Assembly (NCBI GenBank): GCA_937916845.1
Contig: CALFSK010000068.1
Coordinates: 1 to 64,000 of the forward strand
Direction of reading: 5' to 3'
Origin: an uncultured Lactobacillus sp.
GTDB taxonomy: Bacteria > Bacillota > Bacilli > Lactobacillales > Lactobacillaceae
DNA: 64,000 nucleotides
Shown: positions 1 to 8,189 of the stretch, one piece after another
How the letters are laid out: the number at the start of each line of letters is the position of its first letter
Numbering within the stretch: position 1 is the first letter of the stretch
Made by a program: the position numbers and the translations under genes
Notes under the pieces: model-generated
Seen by the model: the letters and a program-made list of their open reading frames with translations, nothing else
The model's database searches: none
What the model was told of the DNA's origin: nothing

Positions 1-53
1 AGGACGCCTGCCTGTCACGCAGGAGATCACGAGTTCGAGTCTCGTACGGACCG
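1..53 (+). tRNA. tRNA-Asp (GTC), 3' part only
   Basis: The window opens inside this gene. All visible bases match the corresponding part of the complete tRNA-Asp at 594-668, including anticodon GTC and the 3' acceptor strand ending ACGGACC plus discriminator G. About 22 bases of the 5' end lie outside the window. No CCA is encoded. Confidence 0.93.
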
Positions 54-83
54 TTCAACAAAATAAAACTTAATGGCTACAAT

Positions 84-156
84 GGCTCGGTAGCTCAGTC
101 GGTAGAGCAATGGATTGAAGCTCCATGTGTCGGCGGTTCGATTCCGTCCCGCGCCA
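84..156 (+). tRNA. tRNA-Phe (GAA)
   Basis: Cloverleaf with acceptor GGCTCGG pairing CCGCGCC (one T-C mismatch), anticodon stem ATGGA/TCCAT around a loop with GAA, and TTCGATT T-loop. The discriminator base is A and CCA is not encoded. Confidence 0.95.
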
Positions 157-171
157 TATCTGTAAAAATAT

Positions 172-242
172 GCGGGTATAGTTTAGTGGTAAAACCACAG
201 CCTTCCAAGCTGTTGTCGCGAGTCCGATTCTCGTTACCCGCT
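172..242 (+). tRNA. tRNA-Gly (TCC)
   Basis: Acceptor GCGGGTA pairs TACCCGC; anticodon stem ACAGC/GCTGT holds TCC. At 71 nt it has a short D-arm typical of tRNA-Gly. The discriminator is T and CCA is not encoded. Confidence 0.95.
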
Positions 243-246
243 TTTT

Positions 247-321
<75 letters not shown>

Positions 322-325
322 TTTT

Positions 326-413
326 GGAGAAGTACTCAAGTGGCTGAAGAGGCGCCCCTGCTAAGGGTGTAGATCGCGCAAGCGGTGCGAGGGTTCGAAT
401 CCCTCCTTCTCCG
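326..413 (+). tRNA. tRNA-Ser (GCT)
   Basis: Acceptor GGAGAAG pairs CTTCTCC; anticodon stem CGCCC/GGGTG holds GCT. The gene is 88 nt because of the long variable arm of tRNA-Ser. The discriminator is G. Confidence 0.95.
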
Positions 414-432
414 TTGTTTTATTTATAAATAT

Positions 433-505
433 GACCCCTTGGTCAAGTGGTTTAAGACACTGCCCTTTCACGGCAGTAACATGGGTTCGAATCCCGTAGG
501 GGTCA
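433..505 (+). tRNA. tRNA-Glu (TTC)
   Basis: Acceptor GACCCCT pairs AGGGGTC; anticodon stem CTGCC/GGCAG holds TTC. The discriminator is A. The TTC anticodon is a substrate class for 2-thiouridylation by MnmA, which is encoded at 46601. Confidence 0.94.
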
Positions 506-514
506 TTATATTAT

Positions 515-588
<74 letters not shown>

Positions 589-593
589 TATTT

Positions 594-668
594 GGTCCGT
601 TGGTCTAGTTGGTTTAGGACGCCTGCCTGTCACGCAGGAGATCACGAGTTCGAGTCTCGTACGGACCG
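594..668 (+). tRNA. tRNA-Asp (GTC)
   Basis: Acceptor GGTCCGT pairs ACGGACC; anticodon stem CTGCC/GGCAG-type arm holds GTC. It is identical over its last 53 bases to the partial copy at the window start. It is the last gene of the cluster and is followed within 8 bases by a terminator. Confidence 0.96.
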
Positions 669-675
669 TCATTTG

Positions 676-703
676 AAAGACATTCTAAGGAATGTCTTTT
701 TTT
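676..703 (+). terminator. terminator of the tRNA cluster
   Basis: Perfect 10-bp stem AAAGACATTC/GAATGTCTTT with loop TAAG, followed by a T run. It closes the tRNA transcription unit. Confidence 0.9.
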
Positions 704-779
704 GTCTAATCACAAATATTTTGACCGGCAGGAACGTGCTTGGTTAAGAGGGACTTTGGCGATAACAGTTGAGAAATCT

Positions 780-818
780 AAATTGGGTATTGATGGATTT
801 TCATCAATACCCAATTTT
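780..818 (+). terminator. strong terminator-like hairpin
   Basis: A 16-bp perfect stem starting AAATTGGGTATT and a 6-nt loop, ending in TTTTT. The first stem base is at 780 and the loop at 796-801. No complete gene lies directly upstream, so it may be a second stop for tRNA readthrough or the trace of a lost gene. Confidence 0.6.
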
Positions 819-896
819 TGTGCAAAATAAAAAGGACAAATCTCCTCAATGCACCACCGTACCGACCAAAGTAAAAGTAAAGGCAAGTGAGAAAAG

Positions 897-1162
897 ATGT
901 CCCAAAACCATTCTACCGAAGATACTCTTCAAATGGAAGACTCAAATACTATTTATCCTGATATTGATAGTACCAATCCAAGTAAATGGGACGGTTCTGG
1001 CAATACTACGGTTTGGAACCTCAGGGGTGGTTCGCTGGTAACATTGGTCTTACTTAGGCCACGGACAGGTTACATTGTTTGTCCCAGTCTACACCATGTC
1101 TGCATGGGTACCCAGCGACAACAAAAGGGGATAGGCTGACTTTCACCGTTTGTGTGGACTAA
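897..1162 (+). pseudogene. probable small gene remnant with several frameshifts
   Basis: The reading frame from ATG 897 gives plausible hydrophilic protein text (N-terminus MSQNHSTEDTLQ, then SKWDGSGNTTVWN) to about 1020. Protein-like text then moves to a second frame (QGWFAGNIGLT, 1022-1054, stop at 1055), a third (LGHGQVTLFVPVYTMSAW, 1054 to about 1123, stop at 1132), and back to the second (GDRLTFTVCVD, stop TAA at 1160). Two of the switch points lie at short homopolymers (GGGG at 1024-1027, AAAAGGGG near 1123-1130). The rebuilt product would be roughly 88 residues. I do not recognise the family, and the Shine-Dalgarno site is poor. A decayed gene is the simplest reading; sequencing error or a chance ORF remain possible. 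Confidence 0.4.
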
Positions 1163-1218
1163 AATAACGATCGGCTCTACATTTTCCTTTTAATCTTTTG
1201 GAAAAACATTTAGCTAAT

Positions 1219-1254
1219 AAAAAAGTTGTTAGCTTTAAGACTAACAACTTTTTT
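1219..1254. terminator. bidirectional terminator
   Basis: A 14-bp stem AAAAAAGTTGTTAG/CTAACAACTTTTTT with an 8-nt loop. A and T runs on both sides let it serve the minus-strand gene at 1265 and anything read from the left. Confidence 0.85.
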
Positions 1255-1264
1255 GGTTGGTTAA

Positions 1265-1765
1265 TTATGATTTAAGTGACCGTACGAAGATGTAGCGACT
1301 TTCGTGATAATCATAGTCGGAAGTGATGTACTTCGCAAACGGTTTGAATGACTCACTACGTAGCCAGACGGCGTATTCAGAATCACGGTGCCAATTAGTG
1401 ACGATGACAAACGCAGCGTCATTTTTAGCCTCCCGTAAAATCATGAAATGTTTCAGCCCATCTGGACGTTCATAGTCGTGGCGGAAACCGCTGAACTTGG
1501 AAGTAAATACTTTCTGTTCTTCAATTGGTAAATCAACAAAGATGAAGCTTGTCATTCCATGCCAGTCAGCGGACCCTTTAGAAAGTAATACGTCATAAGT
1601 TACCGGACTTGAAAATACGGTAGGTTCACCACTCAAGTCAAGCAGCATATAGCGATCTTCAGTGGCGTTGGCTTGCATTAAGAGTAAGTCACGATCGGCA
1701 TGTTGCTGTTGGATCATGGTCAAAATCTTGCGCGTCCCAAATGTTGCTGAAATTTTTCCACTCAT
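1265..1765 (-). CDS. HmoB/YhgC-like heme-degrading monooxygenase family protein
   Basis: The product is 166 residues, the same length as Bacillus HmoB. The C-terminal half (about 70-160) looks like an antibiotic-biosynthesis-monooxygenase (ABM) ferredoxin-like fold, with an N-W-H segment (about residue 123) followed by SESFKPF, comparable to the region carrying the heme-facing residues in IsdG/HmoB relatives. These family members open heme to release iron; activity here is inferred only. The start is ATG 1765, nine bases after AGGAG; an in-frame TTG at 1768 is closer and less likely. A promoter lies at 1796-1823 and a terminator at 1219. The gene is monocistronic and divergent from the MBL gene. 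There is no signal peptide, so it should be cytosolic. Confidence 0.65.
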   Translation of the reverse strand: MSGKISATFGTRKILTMIQQQHADRDLLLMQANATEDRYMLLDLSGEPTVFSSPVTYDVLLSKGSADWHGMTSFIFVDLPIEEQKVFTSKFSGFRHDYERPDGLKHFMILREAKNDAAFVIVTNWHRDSEYAVWLRSESFKPFAKYITSDYDYHESRYIFVRSLKS

Positions 1766-1795
1766 CAAATATCACTCCTTAATTATTACACTTAT

Positions 1796-1823
1796 ATTAT
1801 ACGTGTTTTTAAGACCAATTGAA
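1796..1823 (-). promoter_or_regulatory. promoter of the HmoB-like gene
   Basis: Minus strand TTCAAT (1823-1818), 16-nt spacer, TATAAT (1801-1796), about 30 bases ahead of the start codon. Confidence 0.6.
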
Positions 1824-1923
1824 AATATGTTCGGGTAACGGTTTCATTTTTCTTGAGTCCTAAGTTAGAATAGAAGTAATAACTCGTTTTAAAATTTATC
1901 ATGACATGAAAGGAATGGTTTTA

Positions 1924-2667
1924 GTGAAATTAACAGTCTTAGGTTATTATGGCGGTTATCCGTATGATGGGGTGGGGACGAGTTCCTACCTGGTCACCGC
2001 GGGCGATTACCATCTCTTGCTCGATTGTGGTTCGGGGGCGTTAAATGCCTTGGAAGAGATTTTAGATCCATTGCAGCTAGATGCAGTCCTACTCTCTCAT
2101 TATCACCACGACCACACCGCAGACGTCGGTGTTTTACAGTATTACTGGCAACTACGTCAGGGCGACCGTAAAACGCCAGAATTGCCAATTTATGGCCATA
2201 CAGCGGACCCCCTGAACTTTGGGGCATTGACCTGGGCCGGAGCTACGGTTGGCCGTGCTTACGACCCAGCCGTTGTCAATCCAATCGGGCCGTTTGACGT
2301 GACTTTTATGCCAACTAAACACCCAGTACCAGCCTACGCCGTTAAGATCGTCGAACGTGCGACTGGCGAGCAATTAACTTTTTCGGCTGATACCGCTTAT
2401 GTCCCACAGTTGGCTGACTTTGCACAGGGGTCCCAATTACTGATGACCGATACCAATTTTGGCGCTGATAAGACTGGTAAAATGTGGCACATGACCTCTA
2501 CCCAATCGGGTGCGATTGCCAAAGCATCTCACGCTAAACGACTATTGCTGACCCATTTGCCACAAGATGTTCCGTTTGACCAGTTACGAGATGAAGCCCA
2601 AGCGGCGGCTGGAGATGGCGTTCAAGTCATTGTTGCTCAGAAATACTTACAATTAGATTTAGGTTAA
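1924..2667 (+). CDS. MBL-fold metal-dependent hydrolase
   Basis: The 247-residue protein carries the metallo-beta-lactamase signature SHYHHDH at about residues 58-64, after a beta strand and LLLDCGSG. Further metal ligands are likely at TKHPV (mid-protein), FSADT and the C-terminal LLTHL. The layout resembles RNase Z/YhfI-type cytosolic MBL proteins, but substrate cannot be deduced. I place the start at GTG 1924 (MKLTVLGYYGG), ten bases after AAAGG; upstream in-frame ATGs at 1906 and 1915 overlap the Shine-Dalgarno site. It is followed by its own terminator, so probably monocistronic. Confidence 0.8.
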   Translation: MKLTVLGYYGGYPYDGVGTSSYLVTAGDYHLLLDCGSGALNALEEILDPLQLDAVLLSHYHHDHTADVGVLQYYWQLRQGDRKTPELPIYGHTADPLNFGALTWAGATVGRAYDPAVVNPIGPFDVTFMPTKHPVPAYAVKIVERATGEQLTFSADTAYVPQLADFAQGSQLLMTDTNFGADKTGKMWHMTSTQSGAIAKASHAKRLLLTHLPQDVPFDQLRDEAQAAAGDGVQVIVAQKYLQLDLG

Positions 2668-2673
2668 TGCGAT

Positions 2674-2703
2674 AAGGCCAGTTTTGAAAAACTGGTCTTT
2701 TTT
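2674..2703 (+). terminator. terminator after the MBL gene
   Basis: Stem built from AGGCCAGTTTT and AAAACTGGTCT with a short loop, followed by TTTTT. Confidence 0.85.
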
Positions 2704-2878
2704 AGTCTCGTTATTTTCAATTATGTTTATAGTAATAATAAGCAAAAATAGTATTGCTCACAATCTAATTAATTACAGGTCTGGTTAAAATCGGGACAAA
2801 ATTAAATGTTATCGAACAGATAATAGAATAGTGTTTAATTATTACGACGGATTTTATTAATCAATTTTATAAAATCTA

Positions 2879-2907
2879 TTCACAACCAAATCTTAACAGC
2901 GTATAAT
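2879..2907 (+). promoter_or_regulatory. promoter of spx
   Basis: TTCACA (2879-2884), 17-nt spacer, TATAAT (2902-2907), about 50 bases upstream of the start codon. The surrounding 2704-2958 region is very AT rich and shows no gene. Confidence 0.7.
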
Positions 2908-2958
2908 AAATATTGTTATAAAGATAGTTGTGCTGACGATGCTCAAGGAGGAACCCGT

Positions 2959-3357
2959 ATGGTTATTTTATATACCGCACCAAGTTGTACCTCATGTCGC
3001 AAAGCCAAGGTTTGGTTACAAACCCACGACATTAATTTCCGCGAACGTAATTTGTTCATCGAACCACTTTCCATTAACGAAATCAAAAGTATTCTACAAT
3101 TAACCGAAACTGGCACGGAAGAGATTATTTCGACCCGTTCCAAGGCCTTTCAACAGCTAGATGTTGATATCGATGATTTATCATTGACGCAATTGTATGA
3201 TTTGATCAGTCGTGATCCTAGTTTATTGCGGCGACCAATCATGATCGACGAAAAGCGGCTCCAAGTTGGCTATAACGAAGATGAGATTCGCCGGTTCTTA
3301 CCACGTAAGATTCGGACACTCGAACTGTTGCGTGCGCAACAATTGGCTAACAGCTAA
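2959..3357 (+). CDS. spx: transcriptional regulator Spx
   Basis: A 132-residue ArsC-like thioredoxin-fold protein with the redox switch Cys10-x-x-Cys13 in a PSCTSCRKA context and the RRPI motif at 91-94, both diagnostic of Spx. Spx binds the C-terminal domain of the RNA polymerase alpha subunit and reprograms transcription under disulfide stress; it is normally degraded by ClpXP. ATG 2959 follows AAGGAGG at the right spacing. The probable adaptor for its degradation, SpxH, is at 7554 and the ClpC adaptor MecA is the next gene. L. plantarum-type genomes carry several spx paralogs, so this one need not be the main stress copy. Confidence 0.93.
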   Translation: MVILYTAPSCTSCRKAKVWLQTHDINFRERNLFIEPLSINEIKSILQLTETGTEEIISTRSKAFQQLDVDIDDLSLTQLYDLISRDPSLLRRPIMIDEKRLQVGYNEDEIRRFLPRKIRTLELLRAQQLANS

Positions 3358-3363
3358 GTGTGG

Positions 3364-3403
3364 AAATTGGCTAATTAGGTTCACTAATTAGCCAATTTTT
3401 TTA
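3364..3403 (+). terminator. terminator after spx
   Basis: A 15-bp stem AAATTGGCTAATTAG with loop GTTCA and its complement, ending in a T run. Confidence 0.9.
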
Positions 3404-3419
3404 TTTTCAGATAGATTAC

Positions 3420-3447
3420 TTTACAATGCGCTGAAATAAGTTAGAAT
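3420..3447 (+). promoter_or_regulatory. promoter of mecA
   Basis: TTTACA (3420-3425), 16-nt spacer, TAGAAT (3442-3447), about 48 bases upstream of the mecA start. Confidence 0.6.
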
Positions 3448-3495
3448 TGTGATAGTGATTATGGCCCTTGACACTTAGAAAGGGGTGGATCTGCA

Positions 3496-4227
3496 ATGGA
3501 GATGGAACGAATCAATGAAGACACGATTCGCGTCTTAATCGGCAACGATGATCTCAATGAACGCGGTATTCGCGTGTTGGATTTACTAGGGAATCATAAG
3601 CAAATTGAAAGTTTCTTTTATAGCATTCTTGAGGAAGTTGATGTTGATCATCAATTTCAAGATAATGATGCCGTAACTTTCCAAGTATTACCGAATCGAA
3701 ATGGGTTAGAGTTATTTATTAGTAAAAATAGTGAAAACTTGCAGGATACGATTGCAAAGGCGACTCAGTCACCAAACCAATCGGATGAAGAAACCACTCA
3801 GGATGATGTTTCAGATTACTTGAAACGCAAACTGATACAAACTGATACAGATAATAACGATCAGACACAGGGTGTTCAAAGCAATCCGACTAAGGACACC
3901 AATGATTTAGATCCATATATCGATGATCCAGATACGCCAACTAAGGAATACGTCTTACAATTCGACAGTTTTGAAGATGTCATCTCTTTAGCACAAATGT
4001 TTCGTCCGGAGGGGCTAGCTTCGAACTTGTTTAAGTATCGCGACAAGTATTATATGGAGTTAGTATTCTTCGTGGATCAATCTTCGACGGGCACAATCAA
4101 AGACGACGTATCCGTCGCTCTTGAATATGCTAACTTATCGAAGGTGACTGCCGATGTCTTGTTAGAACATGGCGAAAAAGTCATGTCAAACGCGGCGTTA
4201 GAAACAATGCGTCATTACTTTAAATAA
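3496..4227 (+). CDS. mecA: adaptor protein MecA
   Basis: The 243-residue protein has the MecA layout: N-terminal substrate-binding domain (MEMERINEDTIRV, residues 1 to about 80), a long acidic and Gln/Asp-rich linker (about 90-135), and a C-terminal ClpC-binding domain (about 140-243, containing VLQFDSFEDVI and a terminal helical segment). MecA delivers substrates such as ComK/ComX-type regulators to ClpCP and activates ClpC assembly. ATG 3496 follows GAAAGGGG. It has its own promoter and terminator between spx and coiA. Confidence 0.93.
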   Translation: MEMERINEDTIRVLIGNDDLNERGIRVLDLLGNHKQIESFFYSILEEVDVDHQFQDNDAVTFQVLPNRNGLELFISKNSENLQDTIAKATQSPNQSDEETTQDDVSDYLKRKLIQTDTDNNDQTQGVQSNPTKDTNDLDPYIDDPDTPTKEYVLQFDSFEDVISLAQMFRPEGLASNLFKYRDKYYMELVFFVDQSSTGTIKDDVSVALEYANLSKVTADVLLEHGEKVMSNAALETMRHYFK

Positions 4228-4235
4228 GTTCTATG

Positions 4236-4266
4236 AACCGCAATCATGTTGATTGCGGTTTTTTTG
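4236..4266 (+). terminator. terminator after mecA
   Basis: Stem AACCGCAATCA/TGATTGCGGTT followed by TTTTTT. Confidence 0.9.
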
Positions 4267-4275
4267 GCGATTAGT

Positions 4276-4450
4276 TTGTGAGTATTAACGTGAAATTAGC
4301 GATTATTCCTGAGCTTGGAATGGTCGCTGGTTTCGGGTTAATCACAGCAAACTGCCTTTTGGCCCACGTTTCGGCCATAACAATAGAAAAAGTCATTCAG
4401 AAAATTCTGAATGACTTTTTTAGTATCGTCCCAGACTTTTTGATGTCTTC
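4276..4450 (+). repeat. dispersed repeat R2, copy 1, with terminator-like hairpin
   Basis: About 175 bases align by eye with the reverse complement of 14645-14822, sharing blocks such as GCGATTATTCCTG, CTTGGAATGGTCGC, AAACTGCC, CACGTTTCG and CATTCAGAAAATT. Inside lies a hairpin at 4387-4423 (AAAAAGTCATTCAGAA and complement, then T run) that would act as a terminator. The 66-codon ORF across it (from 4278) runs through the repeat and is not a convincing gene. It sits between mecA and coiA. Confidence 0.7.
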
Positions 4451-4494
4451 AATGACCTTTATCGTAATTAGAGAGTGAGGGGAGTGGAGATCAC

Positions 4495-5580
4495 ATGTTG
4501 ATAGCGGTGGATCAAAGTGAGCACTTAACTAATGCGTTGCAGGCCAAACGGCAAACTGATTATTTTTGTCCGGGTTGTATGGCTCCGGTGACGTTAAAAC
4601 GGGGGACCGTGACCATCGCGCACTTTGCCCACTGTCCCGGTCAAACGTGTACGACGTTTTCAGAAGGCGAGACGGCAGAACACCTTCTGGGCAAACAACA
4701 ATTGGCGACTTGGTTTAAGAAAAGCGGCTATCAGGTTCAACTAGAGGCCCCGTTAACCCATTTACATCAGCGCCCGGATATCTTGGCCCAAGCGCCGCAC
4801 CAAGCCCCGCTTGCGATTGAATTTCAATGTTCGCCACTTTCCAATCAACGGTTATGGGAACGAACGGCTGGCTACCGTCAGCACGGGTACCGGGTATTGT
4901 GGTTGCTTGGCCAGCCGTACCACAAGGGCGTGCGGACACATGGCAAAGCCCTGAAATTTTTACAAAACAGCGCGAATTGGGGCTGCTTTATTTTACTGTG
5001 GGATGTTCAAACGAACACGGGTAGCCTAAATTATCACTTAATGAGCCTTGACTGTGAGCCACTGATGCACCAGGTGCTACGGCTTGATCCTGCTCGGTTG
5101 ACTGTGAATCAAGTCTTGATGATGCGGCCACCGTTACAATCCGCGTCAAACATCGCGTCCCATTTTAAACACTACCAGCGCAGTTTATTAATGGGGCGGT
5201 TACGCCAACAGGGCTATCAGCGAGACCTGCAAAATTTTTGTTATCAGCATGGCGGCACTTTACAACAACTCCCGGATTGGGTAATCCCCATGGTGGCAAA
5301 ACCGCCGTTGCTTTCAGTACCGTACTTAGTTTGGTACTTACACTTATTTATAGCCTTGCGCGCCCAGTCCGAGTGGGTGGATGATACTCAGTTGCGCGAC
5401 CTTTGCTGGCAAACACTACAACCATTGCTGGCCCGCAACGCGTGCATTCGGCACCGGGGGACGGTAAACACGACTTTGATTACGGATGTGATTAATGAAT
5501 TGACAGCGCAACAAGTTTTAGTGGCGACGGCCACGGGATGGCAATTGGATTTATCGCAGTTGCGGTGGAAAAACCGGTAA
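4495..5580 (+). CDS. coiA: competence protein CoiA-like nuclease
   Basis: The 361-residue protein shows the CoiA architecture: an N-terminal zinc-binding segment with Cys25-x-x-Cys28 and further His/Cys up to Cys52, then a PD-(D/E)xK-type nuclease core with RPD at about 93-95 and IEFQCS at about 108-113, and a variable helical C-terminus. CoiA is needed for recombination of incoming DNA during transformation in streptococci. The neighbours mecA, pepF and spxH reproduce the Bacillus yjbF context. ATG 4495 follows GGGGAGTGGAG. Function in competence here is inferred. Confidence 0.85.
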   Translation: MLIAVDQSEHLTNALQAKRQTDYFCPGCMAPVTLKRGTVTIAHFAHCPGQTCTTFSEGETAEHLLGKQQLATWFKKSGYQVQLEAPLTHLHQRPDILAQAPHQAPLAIEFQCSPLSNQRLWERTAGYRQHGYRVLWLLGQPYHKGVRTHGKALKFLQNSANWGCFILLWDVQTNTGSLNYHLMSLDCEPLMHQVLRLDPARLTVNQVLMMRPPLQSASNIASHFKHYQRSLLMGRLRQQGYQRDLQNFCYQHGGTLQQLPDWVIPMVAKPPLLSVPYLVWYLHLFIALRAQSEWVDDTQLRDLCWQTLQPLLARNACIRHRGTVNTTLITDVINELTAQQVLVATATGWQLDLSQLRWKNR

Positions 5581-5656
5581 AATCGGACAATTCGGCGAAG
5601 CGTAAGGGAATTGTGTGTTAATCTTGGTTTAGATTAATTTAATTGGAGGGAACTAT

Positions 5657-7465
5657 ATGGTAGCAACAAAACAACTCCCGACACGCGCAGCCGTGCCCGA
5701 ACCATTGACGTGGGACCTCACTAAGATTTACGCTGATCAAACGGCATACCGTGAAGATGTTGAGCAAGTTAAGGCTGCTCTGCCAGCCGTCACGGTGTTA
5801 AAAGCACACTTTACCGATAGTGCGGATACTGTTTTAGCCGGTATTCAAGGTGTCCTAGGACTTTACCGCCGCTTAGAAAAAGTTGCCGTTTACGCTAGTC
5901 TTAAGAGTGACCAAGATACGGGTAATAGTACTAACGCGGCTTTGGATGATCAGGCGGGTAGCCTAACTGCGAAAGTTTCGGCTGCCACCGCTTGGTTTGA
6001 GCCAGCGCTACTGACTTTAAGCCCAGCACAATTGGACCAATTTTTAGATGAAAACGTCGCACTCCGTGATTATCGGCATTTATTAGATACAGTGCGTCTT
6101 CAAAAGGGACACGTCTTATCCGAATCCGAAGAATCCTTATTAGCAGGTGCAGGTGATATTTTTGATGCGTCCGCTAAGACGTTTGGGGTTTTAAACAACG
6201 CCGACTTTGACTTTCCAACGGTTCAAGACGAAGCTGGTAACCCAGTCAAACTTTCACAGGGGCTTTACGGTGTCTTGCTGGAATCAGTGCAACCCGCTGT
6301 TCGGCGGCAAGCGTTTGAAGCTTTGTATAAAGTTTATGGCCAGTTTCGCCGAACTTTAGCATCAACCCTAGCTAGTCAGGTCAAAGTGCATAACTTTGTT
6401 GCCCAGGCGCACCATTATCCCGATGCGCGGACCGCAGCGTTAGCCGCCAACCAAATTCCAACGTCGGTCTACGATTCATTAGTTAGTTCGGTCGATAACC
6501 ACTTGGATTTACTTCACCGTTACGTTGCACTGCGGAAGAAGATCTTAGGTGTCGATGAACTGCATATGTATGATCTGTATACGCCACTGACGAAGAAGCC
6601 CGCCGTTAATTACACTTATGAGCGTGCTCAGGGGACGGCGTTACAAGCTTTAAAGGTTCTAGGCCCAGACTACTTAAAACACGTTAAAACGGCGTTTAAT
6701 TCACGCTGGATCGACGTCGTTGAAAACCAGGGTAAACGCAGTGGCGCTTACTCGTCCGGGATGTACGATACGGCACCGTATATTTTACTCAATTGGCAGG
6801 ATAATATTGATAACTTATACACGCTGGTCCACGAAATGGGACACAGCATGCATTCGTACCTGACAACGCATAACCAGCCTTACCAATACGGCGACTATTC
6901 GATTTTTGTCGCGGAAATTGCCTCGACGACCAATGAAAACCTCTTAACGAACTATTTCTTGGCGCACGAAACGGATCCGCAAATGCGGGCTTACGTCTTG
7001 AATTACTACCTAGATGGGTTTAAAGGGACCGTTTTCCGTCAGACCCAGTTCGCGGAATTTGAACAGTGGTTACACGAACAAGACGCTGCCGGGCAAGCCT
7101 TAACTGCTGACCGGTTATCTAAGTATTATTTGCAACTCAATCAACGTTATTATGGGGATGCGGTTGTCAGTGATCCTCAGATTGCGGACGAATGGTCACG
7201 GATCCCGCATTTCTATTACAATTACTACGTGTACCAGTATGCGACGGGATTTGCAGCGGCATCGACGCTCGCTGAACGAATGACGACCAATCAACCGGAT
7301 GCGGTCAAGGATTACCTAGGCTACTTAAAAGCGGGGTCATCAGCGTTCCCAATCGATGTGATGCACACTGCTGGTGTTGATATGACGAAACCGACTTACT
7401 TGGATGACGCTTTCAAGGTGTTTGAAGAACGGTTGGATGAGTTTGAACAGTTAGTGACAAAATAA
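5657..7465 (+). CDS. pepF: oligoendopeptidase F
   Basis: A 602-residue M3-family zinc metallopeptidase. The HExxH motif is His392-Glu-Met-Gly-His396 in VHEMGHSMHS, with a third ligand Glu expected in the following ISTTNE segment. Length and the C-terminal FPIDVMHTAGVDM block match PepF. It cleaves medium-length peptides in the cytosol. GGAGGG precedes ATG 5657. The gene follows coiA by about 76 bases and ends at a strong terminator. Confidence 0.95.
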   Translation: MVATKQLPTRAAVPEPLTWDLTKIYADQTAYREDVEQVKAALPAVTVLKAHFTDSADTVLAGIQGVLGLYRRLEKVAVYASLKSDQDTGNSTNAALDDQAGSLTAKVSAATAWFEPALLTLSPAQLDQFLDENVALRDYRHLLDTVRLQKGHVLSESEESLLAGAGDIFDASAKTFGVLNNADFDFPTVQDEAGNPVKLSQGLYGVLLESVQPAVRRQAFEALYKVYGQFRRTLASTLASQVKVHNFVAQAHHYPDARTAALAANQIPTSVYDSLVSSVDNHLDLLHRYVALRKKILGVDELHMYDLYTPLTKKPAVNYTYERAQGTALQALKVLGPDYLKHVKTAFNSRWIDVVENQGKRSGAYSSGMYDTAPYILLNWQDNIDNLYTLVHEMGHSMHSYLTTHNQPYQYGDYSIFVAEIASTTNENLLTNYFLAHETDPQMRAYVLNYYLDGFKGTVFRQTQFAEFEQWLHEQDAAGQALTADRLSKYYLQLNQRYYGDAVVSDPQIADEWSRIPHFYYNYYVYQYATGFAAASTLAERMTTNQPDAVKDYLGYLKAGSSAFPIDVMHTAGVDMTKPTYLDDAFKVFEERLDEFEQLVTK

Positions 7466-7484
7466 CCTCTAAATTTGAACAGGC

Positions 7485-7529
7485 AAAAGAAAAGGCCCTG
7501 ACGATTAAGTTCGTCGGGGTCTTTTCTTT
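7485..7529. terminator. bidirectional terminator between pepF and spxH
   Basis: Stem of about 16 bp, AAAGGCCCTGACGA with TCGTCGGGGTCTTT, flanked by A-rich and T-rich runs. It can serve the convergent genes on both sides. Confidence 0.85.
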
Positions 7530-7553
7530 AACAGAATAATTGCAATTACTCAT

Positions 7554-8189
7554 TTATAAAACGTGTAGCTGTGCGTTATTACCACTAGCACAGTTGGTTG
7601 TACGTTGGGTTAAATTATCGTGGAATGGATCAAGGTGTCCATTGACGAGGTCAAAGAGGGTGTCGTAGTTGAAATGTTCCAATAAAACACCATAGTCATA
7701 TTGGTCACAGTCAAAAACGACGGCCGAAGAGGCTTCAGTAATGTTCATTTCTGAGGCTAAGCGTTGATCTGCTTGAAAGGCTTGTTTAGCAAGGTGACCA
7801 TTGCGATCTTCCATAAACATATCAAGATCAATTTTACAATCACGCGCCACCTGTTTAACGAGCATTTCTGAGTAGTGTTGCTTGGTCTTTAACATTGCAG
7901 ATTGTAATGCAATTAAGAAATTACGACCACGTTTTTTGCCTTGGAAAAGTGCTGCTTTATAGTCTAAAATAACTCGATACAGGGTCTGAGACTGCCGGTT
8001 TTGCGCCTGCCAGTCTGAAGCCTTAATCCCTTGTGACTTCAACGCCCGTTGAACAACGTTGATATTTAACAACGGTACGAATTGAAATTGAATTTGCTTA
8101 TCCGAATCGTTGGCTAACCGTAATACGTTGTGTTCATCTTGAACACATTGGGTTGCCAATGGATTCACAAATAAATACACTTCTAACAC
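7554..8189 (-). CDS. spxH: ClpXP adaptor SpxH (YjbH-like, DsbA superfamily)
   Basis: A 211-residue DsbA/YjbH-like protein. The N-terminus (VYLFVNPLATQC) matches the strand-NPL-x-x-x-C opening of the family, with only one cysteine in place of a CxxC pair. In Bacillus, YjbH binds Spx and presents it to ClpXP. Location between pepF and relQ is exactly the yjbG-yjbH-yjbM context, and spx itself is at 2959. The start is GTG 8189, nine bases after GGAGG; an overlapping ATG just upstream runs into a stop. Transcribed opposite to its neighbours. Sequence similarity to YjbH is weak to the eye, so context carries much of the call. Confidence 0.8.
   Translation of the reverse strand: MLEVYLFVNPLATQCVQDEHNVLRLANDSDKQIQFQFVPLLNINVVQRALKSQGIKASDWQAQNRQSQTLYRVILDYKAALFQGKKRGRNFLIALQSAMLKTKQHYSEMLVKQVARDCKIDLDMFMEDRNGHLAKQAFQADQRLASEMNITEASSAVVFDCDQYDYGVLLEHFNYDTLFDLVNGHLDPFHDNLTQRTTNCASGNNAQLHVL

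Noticed and set aside
4278..4478. 66-codon ORF after mecA
   Set aside because: Runs through the R2 repeat and its terminator hairpin; the similar ORF in the other copy (14607-14810) has changed start and end, so it tracks the DNA repeat, not a protein.
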